Assembly (NCBI GenBank): GCA_947566705.1
Contig: CANOLA010000028.1
Location: 1-35,828, forward strand
From: an uncultured Lachnospiraceae bacterium
GTDB lineage: Bacteria; Bacillota; Clostridia; Lachnospirales; Lachnospiraceae
DNA: 35,828 nt
Reading direction: 5' to 3'
Under the pieces are notes generated by a model. That model was not told where the DNA came from. It did no database searches and saw nothing but the letters and a program-made list of their open reading frames with translations. Positions within the stretch are counted from its first letter, which is position 1. Each line of letters begins with the position of its first letter. This document shows, piece by piece, positions 8,113 to 16,898 of the stretch. Made by a program: the position numbers and the translations under genes.

Positions 8113-9981
8113 TTATAACACCCTCCTTACTGTATCAGGACTATATGTAGCAAAAATCTGTTCAAAGTTCGTTGCGACACAATCATTTGCCATGGAGCTG
8201 TCACGCATTACAAAGTAATACGGTTTCTGCTTTGCAATTTCAGTGATGACATCTTCCGTTACATTATCATCAAAGCAGGCTATAAGATAATTTTCTTCAA
8301 CATTGAACACTTTCTTACCTGCAATGGTTGTTTCCTCAATTTTGCCTGAAAGCAGAACCCCCAAATCAAGCATAACCTGAAACAGCAAATCTTCCGGTAT
8401 TCTATCCGCTTTGATATTGTCCTCAAGTTTATTAAACAATGACGGCTCATACTCGGCAGGGTTATAGTACACATCTTTCATATTGGAGCTGTCACATTTT
8501 AGTACGCGGAAACCACCGTCAAATTTTGCATCAGGATTTTCTCCTGCAATTTTCTTGGCAGCTCTCCGAATACGCTCTTTGCCAATTTCGCAGATGTTTT
8601 TGTAGCCTGCCTTGTATGCTTCGCTTTTTTCATCAGTTTCCTCGGGTAACTGCACCATAATAAATTTACGGTTTCCATTATCCTCTGCGTTTAACTGCAT
8701 TACTGCGTGGGCAGTAGTAGCAGAACCAGAAAAAAAATCAAGAACAATCGAATCTTTATCACTTCCAATAAGGAACATTTGCTTAATATAACTTACAGGC
8801 TTTGGAAAGTCAAAACATTTTTTGCCATCAAATAGAGCTTTAACTTCTCTTGCTGCGGTTTGATTATGTCCAACTTCCTCACAAAGCCATAAAGTATTTG
8901 GGGTCCTCCCATTCTGAACATCGGATAAAAATCTCTTTTTTCGGGGAAAAGAGTTTCCATCTGCACCAAACCAAATCTGATTATTTGCAACAAGCACCCT
9001 TAGATTATCCTCAGAATAAACCCAATGCTTCCCTTGCGGAACATCAAATTTCTTTCCTGATTTTGGACTGGTAATAATAAAGTGACCGTTACTCCTTTCG
9101 CCACTGGCAACAAGATCACCCGACTGCCACGGTCCACGAGGGTCATTATCGGGATTTTTATAACGCTCATTCATTTCTGTGGTTCGGGGCAACAGATTTA
9201 ATGTAATAGCCTCTATAGACTTTGCATACACATAAGCATATTCATGATTTTCTGAAAAGTATTTTGCATCATTTTTAATACTATGAATCTTCTGCCATAC
9301 AATACAAACCACAAAATTACCTTCTCCAAATATTTCATCGAGAATTTTTTTAATATTTGAGCTTTCATTATCATCAACACTTACAAACAGTAATCCATCA
9401 TCACTTAATAAATCCTTGGCAAATCGAATGCGTGGATAAATCATATTAAGCCAGTCTGTGTGAAAACGTCCATTGTTTTCTGTATTCTGCACAAGTCTAT
9501 TCCCTTCATCATCAAACTGTCCACTATTTTCAAAATATTCATCTATATTTTGAGCAAAATCATCATCAAATACAAAATCATTCCCTGTATTATATGGTGG
9601 GTCTATGTAAATCATCTTAATCTTTCCAAGATAAGTTTCCTGCAACAGCTTCAACACTTCAAGGTTGTCACCCTCAATATAGAGATTCTCCGTATTATCA
9701 AAATCAACACTCTCCTCCCTGCATGGACGCAAAGTTTTGTTTATGGGTGCGTTAGCAAGAAGAACTGACTTCTTTTTGTCAGGCCAGGTAAACTGATAGC
9801 GTTCCTCGTTATCATCAACAACCTTTGTATTGATTTCCTGCATCAGCACATCTTTATCAATTGCCCGAACAACCTCTCCGTTTTCGTCAATCATTTCTGT
9901 AACTGCATTGGGAAACATTTCCGCTAACTTTTTAAAATTCTCATCAGCCTTATTCGCTGTCTGCATCTTAAGTTTGTCCAT
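8113..9981 (-). CDS. mod: Type III DNA N6-adenine methyltransferase (Mod)
   Basis: The 622-residue protein has the beta-class motif order: catalytic DPPYNTGN at 127-134 precedes the SAM-binding motif DFFSGSATTAHA at about 415-426. Between them lies a variable region (about 210-390) that would hold the target-recognition domain, and the FHTDWLNMIYPRI segment follows the catalytic motif. Mod methylates adenine at a short asymmetric site and provides sequence recognition for Res. GGGGGGAC precedes ATG 9981. It follows the HEPN-like gene by 16 bases, and its stop codon abuts the ATG of the next gene at 8112. The reading frame is intact and of normal length. Confidence 0.94.
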   Translation of the reverse strand: MDKLKMQTANKADENFKKLAEMFPNAVTEMIDENGEVVRAIDKDVLMQEINTKVVDDNEERYQFTWPDKKKSVLLANAPINKTLRPCREESVDFDNTENLYIEGDNLEVLKLLQETYLGKIKMIYIDPPYNTGNDFVFDDDFAQNIDEYFENSGQFDDEGNRLVQNTENNGRFHTDWLNMIYPRIRFAKDLLSDDGLLFVSVDDNESSNIKKILDEIFGEGNFVVCIVWQKIHSIKNDAKYFSENHEYAYVYAKSIEAITLNLLPRTTEMNERYKNPDNDPRGPWQSGDLVASGERSNGHFIITSPKSGKKFDVPQGKHWVYSEDNLRVLVANNQIWFGADGNSFPRKKRFLSDVQNGRTPNTLWLCEEVGHNQTAAREVKALFDGKKCFDFPKPVSYIKQMFLIGSDKDSIVLDFFSGSATTAHAVMQLNAEDNGNRKFIMVQLPEETDEKSEAYKAGYKNICEIGKERIRRAAKKIAGENPDAKFDGGFRVLKCDSSNMKDVYYNPAEYEPSLFNKLEDNIKADRIPEDLLFQVMLDLGVLLSGKIEETTIAGKKVFNVEENYLIACFDDNVTEDVITEIAKQKPYYFVMRDSSMANDCVATNFEQIFATYSPDTVRRVL

Positions 9982-9997
9982 TACCCATGTCCCCCCG

Positions 9998-11128
9998 TTA
10001 ATTATTAGATAAATCTATATTTTCCTCAGTTACTTTCTTCGGCTTCAGATTCAAAAGAAAATCTGTCAGTAAAATTGCATTAAGTGCCGCTTTTTGATTT
10101 GGATATTTGGTATACCAGCTATGTGCAACACCGTGCCTATTCGGTACTCCCTCTACAATATCATCAACACTGTAACAAGTGCCAATAATCATATTATTAT
10201 AAAAATCACTAAACACATCATCGTAACCATTTTCATTAATAACTACCTTAATGTCCTTTTTTGGTTTCTTTGTATTCTCTACACCTTTTGACTTTAAAAT
10301 TCCTTCCCACATTGTTGCTAAAAGCGGAATAACCAGAGCATACTCCTTCCGTAAATATGCTTCAAGAGTCTGTCCGAGAGCTTTTTTAACATGCGGCTCT
10401 ATGCCAGACTCTCTCCACTGCCTTTTTATATGCTTTATTTCAGTTTTTGTATAGTAAGATATAATCGCTTTGTCAATTCGCTTTTCACATCTCTTACTCA
10501 TACCACGACTTGACCCTAATATATCATTCACTTCAGCAAAAAGCTGAATATCTGCAATCCACCCAGCATATGGAAACCATTTAGCATCATACATAGCCCT
10601 TAAGTAGATTTCGTTCAGTTCATCATATTTATCTACAAATGCAGAATCAAAATTCCAACTCTCCCATATATGAGTTAAAGGAGAAAAATCAACATCTCGC
10701 AGCCACTCTATAAACGGAGACCTTATAGTTTCCGTCAATAATGACGAGCAATTTGCCAACACACCCTGAATAGAAGTTTTTACCGATGATGCTAAAATAT
10801 TTCTCAACGAACTTGCAATCTGTAAAACCGATGTATCAATATGAAATGATGACATTTTTATAGCTGCCAAACCTATCGGCTCTGCAATATCTCTCACTGC
10901 ATCAAGTGACTGACTGTTCTTAAATGCATCTGCAATTGGAGTGGGTACTTGAACCGCCGATGGCAAATTGCTATTTATAGCCACCATTCTTTCAAGCGGT
11001 TCTGTTATTGATGCATATTGCTGCTGTACCTGAAGAATCGACTGCATACTCTGTTTAATCTCATTACTTTTTTCAATACTTTTTCTTAACTCATCCGATA
11101 TAAGATTATCCGGCTTAAACTCACTCAT
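9998..11128 (-). CDS. Uncharacterised protein with a C-terminal HEPN-like RX4H motif
   Basis: I choose ATG 11126-11128, giving 376 residues, because AAGGAAG lies 8 bases ahead of it; an upstream TTG (11149) is possible but unlikely. The N-terminal half is helical and low in recognisable motifs. The C-terminal region contains EGVPNRHGVAHS with R331 and H336, an R-x4-H arrangement like the catalytic motif of HEPN ribonucleases and ApeA/abortive-infection type proteins, and is followed by a helix ALNAILLTDFLLNL as in that fold. It sits between DUF4391 and Mod in one tight operon, so an RNase toxin or back-up effector for the restriction system is a plausible role. The motif is seen; the activity is inference. 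Confidence 0.65.
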   Translation of the reverse strand: MSEFKPDNLISDELRKSIEKSNEIKQSMQSILQVQQQYASITEPLERMVAINSNLPSAVQVPTPIADAFKNSQSLDAVRDIAEPIGLAAIKMSSFHIDTSVLQIASSLRNILASSVKTSIQGVLANCSSLLTETIRSPFIEWLRDVDFSPLTHIWESWNFDSAFVDKYDELNEIYLRAMYDAKWFPYAGWIADIQLFAEVNDILGSSRGMSKRCEKRIDKAIISYYTKTEIKHIKRQWRESGIEPHVKKALGQTLEAYLRKEYALVIPLLATMWEGILKSKGVENTKKPKKDIKVVINENGYDDVFSDFYNNMIIGTCYSVDDIVEGVPNRHGVAHSWYTKYPNQKAALNAILLTDFLLNLKPKKVTEENIDLSNN

Positions 11129-11149
11129 ACATTCAACTTCCTTCTGCAA

Positions 11150-11767
11150 TTATTTTTCTTTCCCTATCAACATTAATTTCTCCTGATAAGCCCTCATCCT
11201 CTGCACCATCTCATACTTCTTCTTCGGCTGCTTTTCTGCCCTTGCCTGCTTTTCCAGTTTTACTATTTCCATTTCAATCTTCTGTCTTTTTTCATCAACC
11301 GCAATCTGTTCATCAAGCGAATTTCCCTGTTCAATGTTTACAGTGCCTACCGCAACAACAATATTCTCCCATACCCTGTCAAGATTCAGTCCCTGCAGCT
11401 CAATTTTATGTTCTTCCGTAGGTTTCCACTCTGTCTGCATGACCTTTGTATAATAAACGGCAAGTTTGCTTTCACCACCATATTCTAATACAAAGAGATT
11501 ATTCTGCGGAATTAATTTTGAAAGAGTCACAATTGTTTTCTCATCAATGTCCTTCTTTTTCAGCACAACAAGTAAAACAAAAAAATTTTTTACTCGTTCA
11601 CCAGCCGGTATATGAACCTTGTCCGGCGCAATTTCATTTACAATCGTAATTCTTGAAATATCGGCATCAATTTTTTCTTTTGCTGCTGTATTCATTTGAA
11701 ATTTTGAATAAATCGCTTTTTTAGGAAGCTGTTTACTCATTTCAGTTGTTTTCGGTAATCCCAGCAT
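11150..11767 (-). CDS. DUF4391 domain protein of the helicase-Mod operon
   Basis: ATG 11765-11767 is chosen because GAGGTGG lies 5 bases ahead; it gives 205 residues beginning MLGLPKTTEMSKQLPKKAIY. The first 140 residues alternate short strands and helices (IPAGERVKNFFVLLVV, NNLFVLEYGGESKLAVYYTK), and the C-terminal 50 are a charged coiled coil (EMEIVKLEKQARAEKQPKKK). The overall pattern fits DUF4391, a family that I recall next to SNF2 helicases and DNA methyltransferases in bacterial and archaeal defence loci; its biochemical role is not established. It follows the helicase stop by 10 bases and is followed directly by the HEPN-like gene, so all belong to one transcript. Confidence 0.72.
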   Translation of the reverse strand: MLGLPKTTEMSKQLPKKAIYSKFQMNTAAKEKIDADISRITIVNEIAPDKVHIPAGERVKNFFVLLVVLKKKDIDEKTIVTLSKLIPQNNLFVLEYGGESKLAVYYTKVMQTEWKPTEEHKIELQGLNLDRVWENIVVAVGTVNIEQGNSLDEQIAVDEKRQKIEMEIVKLEKQARAEKQPKKKYEMVQRMRAYQEKLMLIGKEK

Positions 11768-11777
11768 TATAACCACC

Positions 11778-14700
11778 TCATTTAACGACAAGAAAGCATA
11801 TCAGTTCAAAATCATCCAGACCTTTAATCTCATTTGCCAGAAAGCTGACCTGACCGCCTCCTAAGAAGCTGTCAATATCGCTCTCATCCTTAATTTCAAT
11901 GATAGAAGCAATCGCTTCGCCAAGCAAATTTGAAAATTTAGACATATCCCTTCCGTCACGAGTTTCCTTGTTGAACTGTTTGTAAACCTCCGGAACAGGC
12001 TCTGTTTTACCTTTACAAAGAAACCGTATTTTGTCAAGCATTTGTTTCGGGGAAAGATGGTCGCATATCACTTTCCCATCATTACTTATATAAACCATAT
12101 AGAATGGGTGAAGCCGGTTCTGGTTATCAATGTTTACACTATCAGAGCGGTTTTTTAAAACAAATATTACACCAGCCGGCGCATCTTCACCTGCCGGAAC
12201 AACAGCGTTAAGCCCAAACGGTGATTTTTCAATATCAGGATGATTTTTTATGTACTCGAGCAAATCAAGCCGGAACTCGTTAAGGCCCAAATCCATAATG
12301 GAAATCCCTGACGACATTTCCTCAATATCAACCACCTCATCCTGCAGCTTCTTAAGCTGTACCTTTCTGTATTCCAGATCGGTCTTTTCCTCATCACTTA
12401 AAATATTGTCATCAGCCGTTGCGGTCATATCAACAATTTTCATTCTTGTTTCAACTTTGGCTTTGAGATTGATATAATCATCAAGAGTTACATCAGGCCA
12501 GAAGTTGACAAGCTGTATCACTTTATTTCTGCTGCCAATACGGTCAATTCGCCCAAAACGCTGGATAATACGCACCGGATTCCAATGGATATCATAATTA
12601 ATAAGATAATCGCAGTCCTGTAAATTCTGCCCTTCGGAGATACAGTCGGTTGCAATCAAAATATCAATATTCTCTTTCGGCATACTGTCAAATAAATCTC
12701 TATCTTTAGATATCGGTGAAAAGCAGGTAAGCACAGTATTCAAATCGCTGTGCAGTTTCGGGCAGGTCGTACGTCCGTCAACCGAACCAGTTACCATGGC
12801 AGAATCCAGGCTGTATTTATTTTTTACATACTTGCTGACATTATCGTATATATATCCGGCAGTATCTGCAAAAGCGGTAAATATAATAATTTTTTTATTT
12901 CCATCGTTAATTGGGTGAGCTATTTTATCATCAATTACACGATAAAGTTCCTGCAATTTAGAATCGTGTTCCGGCGTGATATCTCCCACCATATAAGTCA
13001 GAAGTCCAAGAACCTCTGCGTCTTTTACAAGGCTTTCCCGCCAGGATACATAGTCCATATCGGCAAGATTTATTTTCACTTTCCTGCCAAAGGAAAAAAG
13101 GTCATCTGTATTCTGGTCTTCATCGTCAAACTCGTCCACATTTGAGATATCTGTTAAGTCAAGACAGCTGTCAAATTGGTCAATGGTATTAATCGTGCTT
13201 TCAATCAACTCTTTAATGCGTTTTAATGTAAGATTAAAGGAATATACCGAGCTTTCCATTCGCTTCATCAAATTGATAGCAGTAAGTCTGCGGATTCCCT
13301 GCTCACGATTAGCCTGTGTAAATCCGACATTAACCTTGTTGTCTCCGTATAATTCTGCATACTTCTCCATTTTACTCGGTAATATGTAATGCGTAGGCGT
13401 GTAAATTGTAAGTGCCAGAAGCATAAGCTGCTCAAAAATCTCATTATAATTGATTGCTTCTTTCAGGTCTGTAAGATGCGGCCGCAGCGAAACAGGCTTT
13501 AACCTTGTCGGGAATGTACCCACATCGCTTGTATCGTAATACTTCTGAATGTGTTTTCTTGAACGCGCTATGGTAACGCTGTCCAGAACCTCGAAAAAAT
13601 CAAAATCCAGCATTTTGAGAAGATTTTCAGTCGTTCTGTCACAAAGCTCCCATTTGCTCCACGTATTAAATGCCCTCTGTGCATTTTTAAATATATCATC
13701 AATCGAACGGTTTGTATTCAGTTTGTCATCAATGTAGTCCGTATGCCCCTCATATGCAAGGGCAAGCTGATTTTTCAAATCAAGGAATTTATTATTGACT
13801 GGAGTAGCTGAAAGCATAAGCACTTTTGTTTTTACGCCAGCACGGATAACCTTTTTCATTAGGGTTACATAACGATTATCCTTTTCATTTTCATCCGGAT
13901 TTTCAACTATCTTTCCACCGTTTCTAAAGTTATGGGATTCATCAATAACCACAAGGTCATAGTTTCCCCAATTGATTCTTCCTAAATCTATACCGTTTGA
14001 TGTCCCCATCGTTCTGTTTAAGTCCGTATGGTACAGCACATCATAACGCAGACGGTCGGAAGCAATCGGGTTGTTAATATAGTTTTCTTTATATGTATTC
14101 CAGTTATTTGCCAGCTTTTTAGGGCATAGCACAAGAACGGATTTGTTTTTATTTTCATAATATTTAATTACAGACAGAGCCGTAAATGTTTTACCCAGAC
14201 CTACACTGTCAGCAAGGATACAGCCGTTATATTTCTCAAGTTTATTAATAATTGCAAGTGCCGCATCCTTCTGGAAATTATAAAGCATACTCCAGATTTT
14301 ACTGTCCTTAAATCCGGTTGCTTCATTGGGAAGGACATCCTCTGAAACATCTTCAAGAAATTCATTAAAAATATTATAAAGGGTGAAAAAATAAATAAAA
14401 TCCGGAGAATTTTCGTTATATGCTGCAGTTATGTTCTCAATCACTTCGTCCGTGACCTCCTGCAGTACGTTTTTGTCATTCCAAATCTCATCAAAATCTC
14501 TTACCAGTGCCTGAGCCAGCGACTGGTCTTTTACAATCGCGGTGCTGATTACATTTCCTTTTTCACATCCAAGCTCAACTGTTGTAAAATGATTGATTGG
14601 TGTATAGCCAATGTCATCAACAACCATTTGTCCCTGAATTGTTTTTTCACTTATGTTAGATTTGAATGTAACCTTTTCTTTTATCCAGTCTGCACATTCT

Positions 14701-15005
14701 TTTGCTATAGCCTTTTGAGTCATTTCATTTCTCAGTTTTATCTCAAACTCAGTTCCGTAAAGGCTACGCTCACGGTTCAGGCGTGGTATGTAAAACTCCC
14801 TTTTCTCTTTCTTTGTTTTTTCGGCAACAAAGGTGGGGGAGGTAAAAATGAAGCGCAATTCATCAATCGAAGTGAGCTGTTTTTTCAACTCCTGAAATGC
14901 ATAAATTGAAAAGCATGCCGCCGCTATTGACAGTTTGCTCCCTTTTTTAATTTCTACAGATAAATCTTCTCCAAGGGTTTTCGTCGTATTGTTAATAAGC
15001 TCCAT
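11778..15005 (-). CDS. SNF2-family helicase with N-terminal PLD-like region
   Basis: Helicase motifs are clear: GLGKT at about 269-273, DESH at about 355-358, a LMLSATPVNN motif III, and in the second lobe ATDCISEGQNLQ and QRFGRIDRIGS. The first 170 residues (KLSIAAACFSIYAFQELKKQ, then RFIFTSPTF) resemble the N-terminal phospholipase D-like domain of this group of helicases, but I see no HxK catalytic motif. I start the gene at ATG 15003-15005 (1075 residues) because a promoter occupies 15064-15092 and therefore excludes the longer frame opening at 15092. It is the first gene of the defence operon. Helicases of this kind translocate on DNA in DISARM-like and related systems; here the partners are DUF4391 and a type III Mod. 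Confidence 0.85.
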   Translation of the reverse strand: MELINNTTKTLGEDLSVEIKKGSKLSIAAACFSIYAFQELKKQLTSIDELRFIFTSPTFVAEKTKKEKREFYIPRLNRERSLYGTEFEIKLRNEMTQKAIAKECADWIKEKVTFKSNISEKTIQGQMVVDDIGYTPINHFTTVELGCEKGNVISTAIVKDQSLAQALVRDFDEIWNDKNVLQEVTDEVIENITAAYNENSPDFIYFFTLYNIFNEFLEDVSEDVLPNEATGFKDSKIWSMLYNFQKDAALAIINKLEKYNGCILADSVGLGKTFTALSVIKYYENKNKSVLVLCPKKLANNWNTYKENYINNPIASDRLRYDVLYHTDLNRTMGTSNGIDLGRINWGNYDLVVIDESHNFRNGGKIVENPDENEKDNRYVTLMKKVIRAGVKTKVLMLSATPVNNKFLDLKNQLALAYEGHTDYIDDKLNTNRSIDDIFKNAQRAFNTWSKWELCDRTTENLLKMLDFDFFEVLDSVTIARSRKHIQKYYDTSDVGTFPTRLKPVSLRPHLTDLKEAINYNEIFEQLMLLALTIYTPTHYILPSKMEKYAELYGDNKVNVGFTQANREQGIRRLTAINLMKRMESSVYSFNLTLKRIKELIESTINTIDQFDSCLDLTDISNVDEFDDEDQNTDDLFSFGRKVKINLADMDYVSWRESLVKDAEVLGLLTYMVGDITPEHDSKLQELYRVIDDKIAHPINDGNKKIIIFTAFADTAGYIYDNVSKYVKNKYSLDSAMVTGSVDGRTTCPKLHSDLNTVLTCFSPISKDRDLFDSMPKENIDILIATDCISEGQNLQDCDYLINYDIHWNPVRIIQRFGRIDRIGSRNKVIQLVNFWPDVTLDDYINLKAKVETRMKIVDMTATADDNILSDEEKTDLEYRKVQLKKLQDEVVDIEEMSSGISIMDLGLNEFRLDLLEYIKNHPDIEKSPFGLNAVVPAGEDAPAGVIFVLKNRSDSVNIDNQNRLHPFYMVYISNDGKVICDHLSPKQMLDKIRFLCKGKTEPVPEVYKQFNKETRDGRDMSKFSNLLGEAIASIIEIKDESDIDSFLGGGQVSFLANEIKGLDDFELICFLVVK

Positions 15006-15063
15006 ATCCTCATGCCCCTTCATCTTATTGCCATGTTTCACATAACCGGATTCAACTGTAAAA

Positions 15064-15092
15064 AGTATACCATTCCCCAAGTATTTTATCAA
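15064..15092 (-). promoter_or_regulatory. Sigma-A-type promoter of the defence operon
   Basis: Read on the minus strand this is TTGATA (15087-15092), a 17-base spacer, then TATACT (15064-15069): five of six matches to consensus in each box. It would start transcription near 15057 and leave a leader of about 52 bases before ATG 15005. The position rules out translation from the ATG at 15092, which lies in the -35 box. Confidence 0.7.
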
Positions 15093-15128
15093 TTATATAT
15101 TGTATCCCTAATCCAACATCCTCTTCCT

Positions 15129-16826
15129 TCACCCCGCAACCACCCTGCACCTCTTCTTATAACAAGCAATCCCATACCTGTAAATCGTCTTTACCCCATC
15201 ATCCCTGAGCACCTCTTCATAATCCCTGTCCTTTATCTGCCCCAGTGCCTTCCGGCATGCATCATCAAACGCACCATCTTCTGCATATTTCACCTCAATC
15301 ACAATACCCGTATCCTCCGCCTCATCCTCAACAATAATATCACAGTACCCCTCACCAGACTCAGCATTTGACGAAACAATCCAGCCAGCCATACACCCGA
15401 AAAGCCCCAGCAGAATACCATGATAAAAGTTCTCTTTCATTTCCTTTTTCCCGTATGTATCCCTTATACTGATTGTCTGTTTCAGATAAGAGGTAAAACC
15501 CTCCTCAATAGCTGAAACATCATTTTCCATAAATGCCCTGCAGAAACGTTTCAGCCTGCCGCTGTCCTTTGCAGTTTCTTCTTTAAACCACTCATGTATC
15601 TGCCGGGCAAAAATCCAGCGGATTTCCTTATTTGGAATCACAAGCTCTGTCAGTCCCCCATCATCTTCCCCGCGCTGAGTCAGATAACCAGTTGTAAACA
15701 GAATACTCCAGAGATTATCAATGCCGGAATCCAGATCCCTGTAAGTCAGGTCCTGCCGTATTTCCTTTTTAATACTGTCTCCTTCCATCAGCAGCTCTAT
15801 TTCTTTTTTTGTTACGGAATTTGCTTTATTTATAAATCTCCTTATAATATTATTACTGCTTGTATTAATCCAGTAATTCTGCGGTTTCGCAGACGGATTC
15901 AGCTTCAGGTCAAAGCAGTAATTAATAACATCCCACGGACAGTATATATCCTGATTACCAAAATGATATCCGTCATACCATTCCTTAATAGTGTCATATA
16001 ATCCGCTCCAGTTATAAAATGCCAGGAGCTTTTGGACTTCTTCATCCGTAAAACCAAAATACTCCTTGCAGTGCACATCTTTTACGGAAAAAACTTTAAA
16101 ATTATTTAACCCTGTAAAAATACTTTCCTTTGAAACCCTGAGACATCCGGTAAGGACTGCTAGGAACAGACTATCATTTGTCTTCAGTGCCTGTCCGAAT
16201 ATTCCGCGGAGCAAATCCACCATTTCATCATAATATCCCGCCGCAAACGCCTTATCAAGCGGCACATCATATTCATCAATCAGTATGACCGCTTTTCTGC
16301 CATAATGCTTTTGCAGAAGCTGTGACAAAGTCAGAAGACTTTTCTTTAACAACACTTCCGACATCGCAAACTCGCCCCTGTCATTTAACTCAGTAAGCTT
16401 CTTATATTGTGAATGTTCCACCTCGGTCAGATTATCGCTCTGCTGCAAAAATGAAAATTTAAGCGCTTCTGTTCCTACAATCATGCAAAGCATCCTTTTC
16501 GCCGCATCAAAGTTTCTGCCGTCCACATCCTTTAAACTGATAGAAATAACAGGGAATTTTCCCATGTATTTATCACATAGTTCTTTTTCTTCTGAAATTA
16601 CGAGTCCGTCGAAAAGCTCTTCATTTCCCTCTGTCCCAAAAAAGTATTTCAGCATACTCATATTCAGGGTTTTTCCAAATCTTCTTGGACGTGTAAACAG
16701 ACTGACTTTCCCCGGATTTTCCAGAAGCTCTTTGATAAGTCCCGTTTTATCTATATAATAAAATCCTTCTGTGCGTATTTCTGCAAAATTTTCTATACCT
16801 ACTGGAAGTTTTGTTTTTATCGTCAT
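15129..16826 (-). CDS. AAA-ATPase-like / PD-(D/E)XK nuclease family protein (first paralog)
   Basis: The 565-residue protein has the AAA-ATPase_like N-terminal domain with the family's unusual P-loop RPRRFGKT at 46-53 and a Walker B ILIDEYDVPL. Its C-terminal PDDEXK_9 (former DUF1703) domain has CDIIVED with D496 and IEVKY with E511 and K513. Members of this family are extremely numerous in gut Clostridia and Bacteroidia, are often called mobile-element-associated, and have no proven substrate. AAGGAG lies 4-5 bases before ATG 16826. It ends 37 bases before the defence promoter. A second copy lies at 18292-19986. Confidence 0.9.
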   Translation of the reverse strand: MTIKTKLPVGIENFAEIRTEGFYYIDKTGLIKELLENPGKVSLFTRPRRFGKTLNMSMLKYFFGTEGNEELFDGLVISEEKELCDKYMGKFPVISISLKDVDGRNFDAAKRMLCMIVGTEALKFSFLQQSDNLTEVEHSQYKKLTELNDRGEFAMSEVLLKKSLLTLSQLLQKHYGRKAVILIDEYDVPLDKAFAAGYYDEMVDLLRGIFGQALKTNDSLFLAVLTGCLRVSKESIFTGLNNFKVFSVKDVHCKEYFGFTDEEVQKLLAFYNWSGLYDTIKEWYDGYHFGNQDIYCPWDVINYCFDLKLNPSAKPQNYWINTSSNNIIRRFINKANSVTKKEIELLMEGDSIKKEIRQDLTYRDLDSGIDNLWSILFTTGYLTQRGEDDGGLTELVIPNKEIRWIFARQIHEWFKEETAKDSGRLKRFCRAFMENDVSAIEEGFTSYLKQTISIRDTYGKKEMKENFYHGILLGLFGCMAGWIVSSNAESGEGYCDIIVEDEAEDTGIVIEVKYAEDGAFDDACRKALGQIKDRDYEEVLRDDGVKTIYRYGIACYKKRCRVVAG

Positions 16827-16898
16827 ATGATACTCCTTTCCGGATCATCCTATTAATTAAAAGAATACCATTTCCCTTCTCCTAATTCAAGAAATAAC

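Noticed and set aside
8113-15005. DISARM or BREX system
   Set aside because: A helicase and a methyltransferase are present, but DrmA/DrmB or PglZ/BrxC equivalents are absent; Mod is type III class and Res is present.
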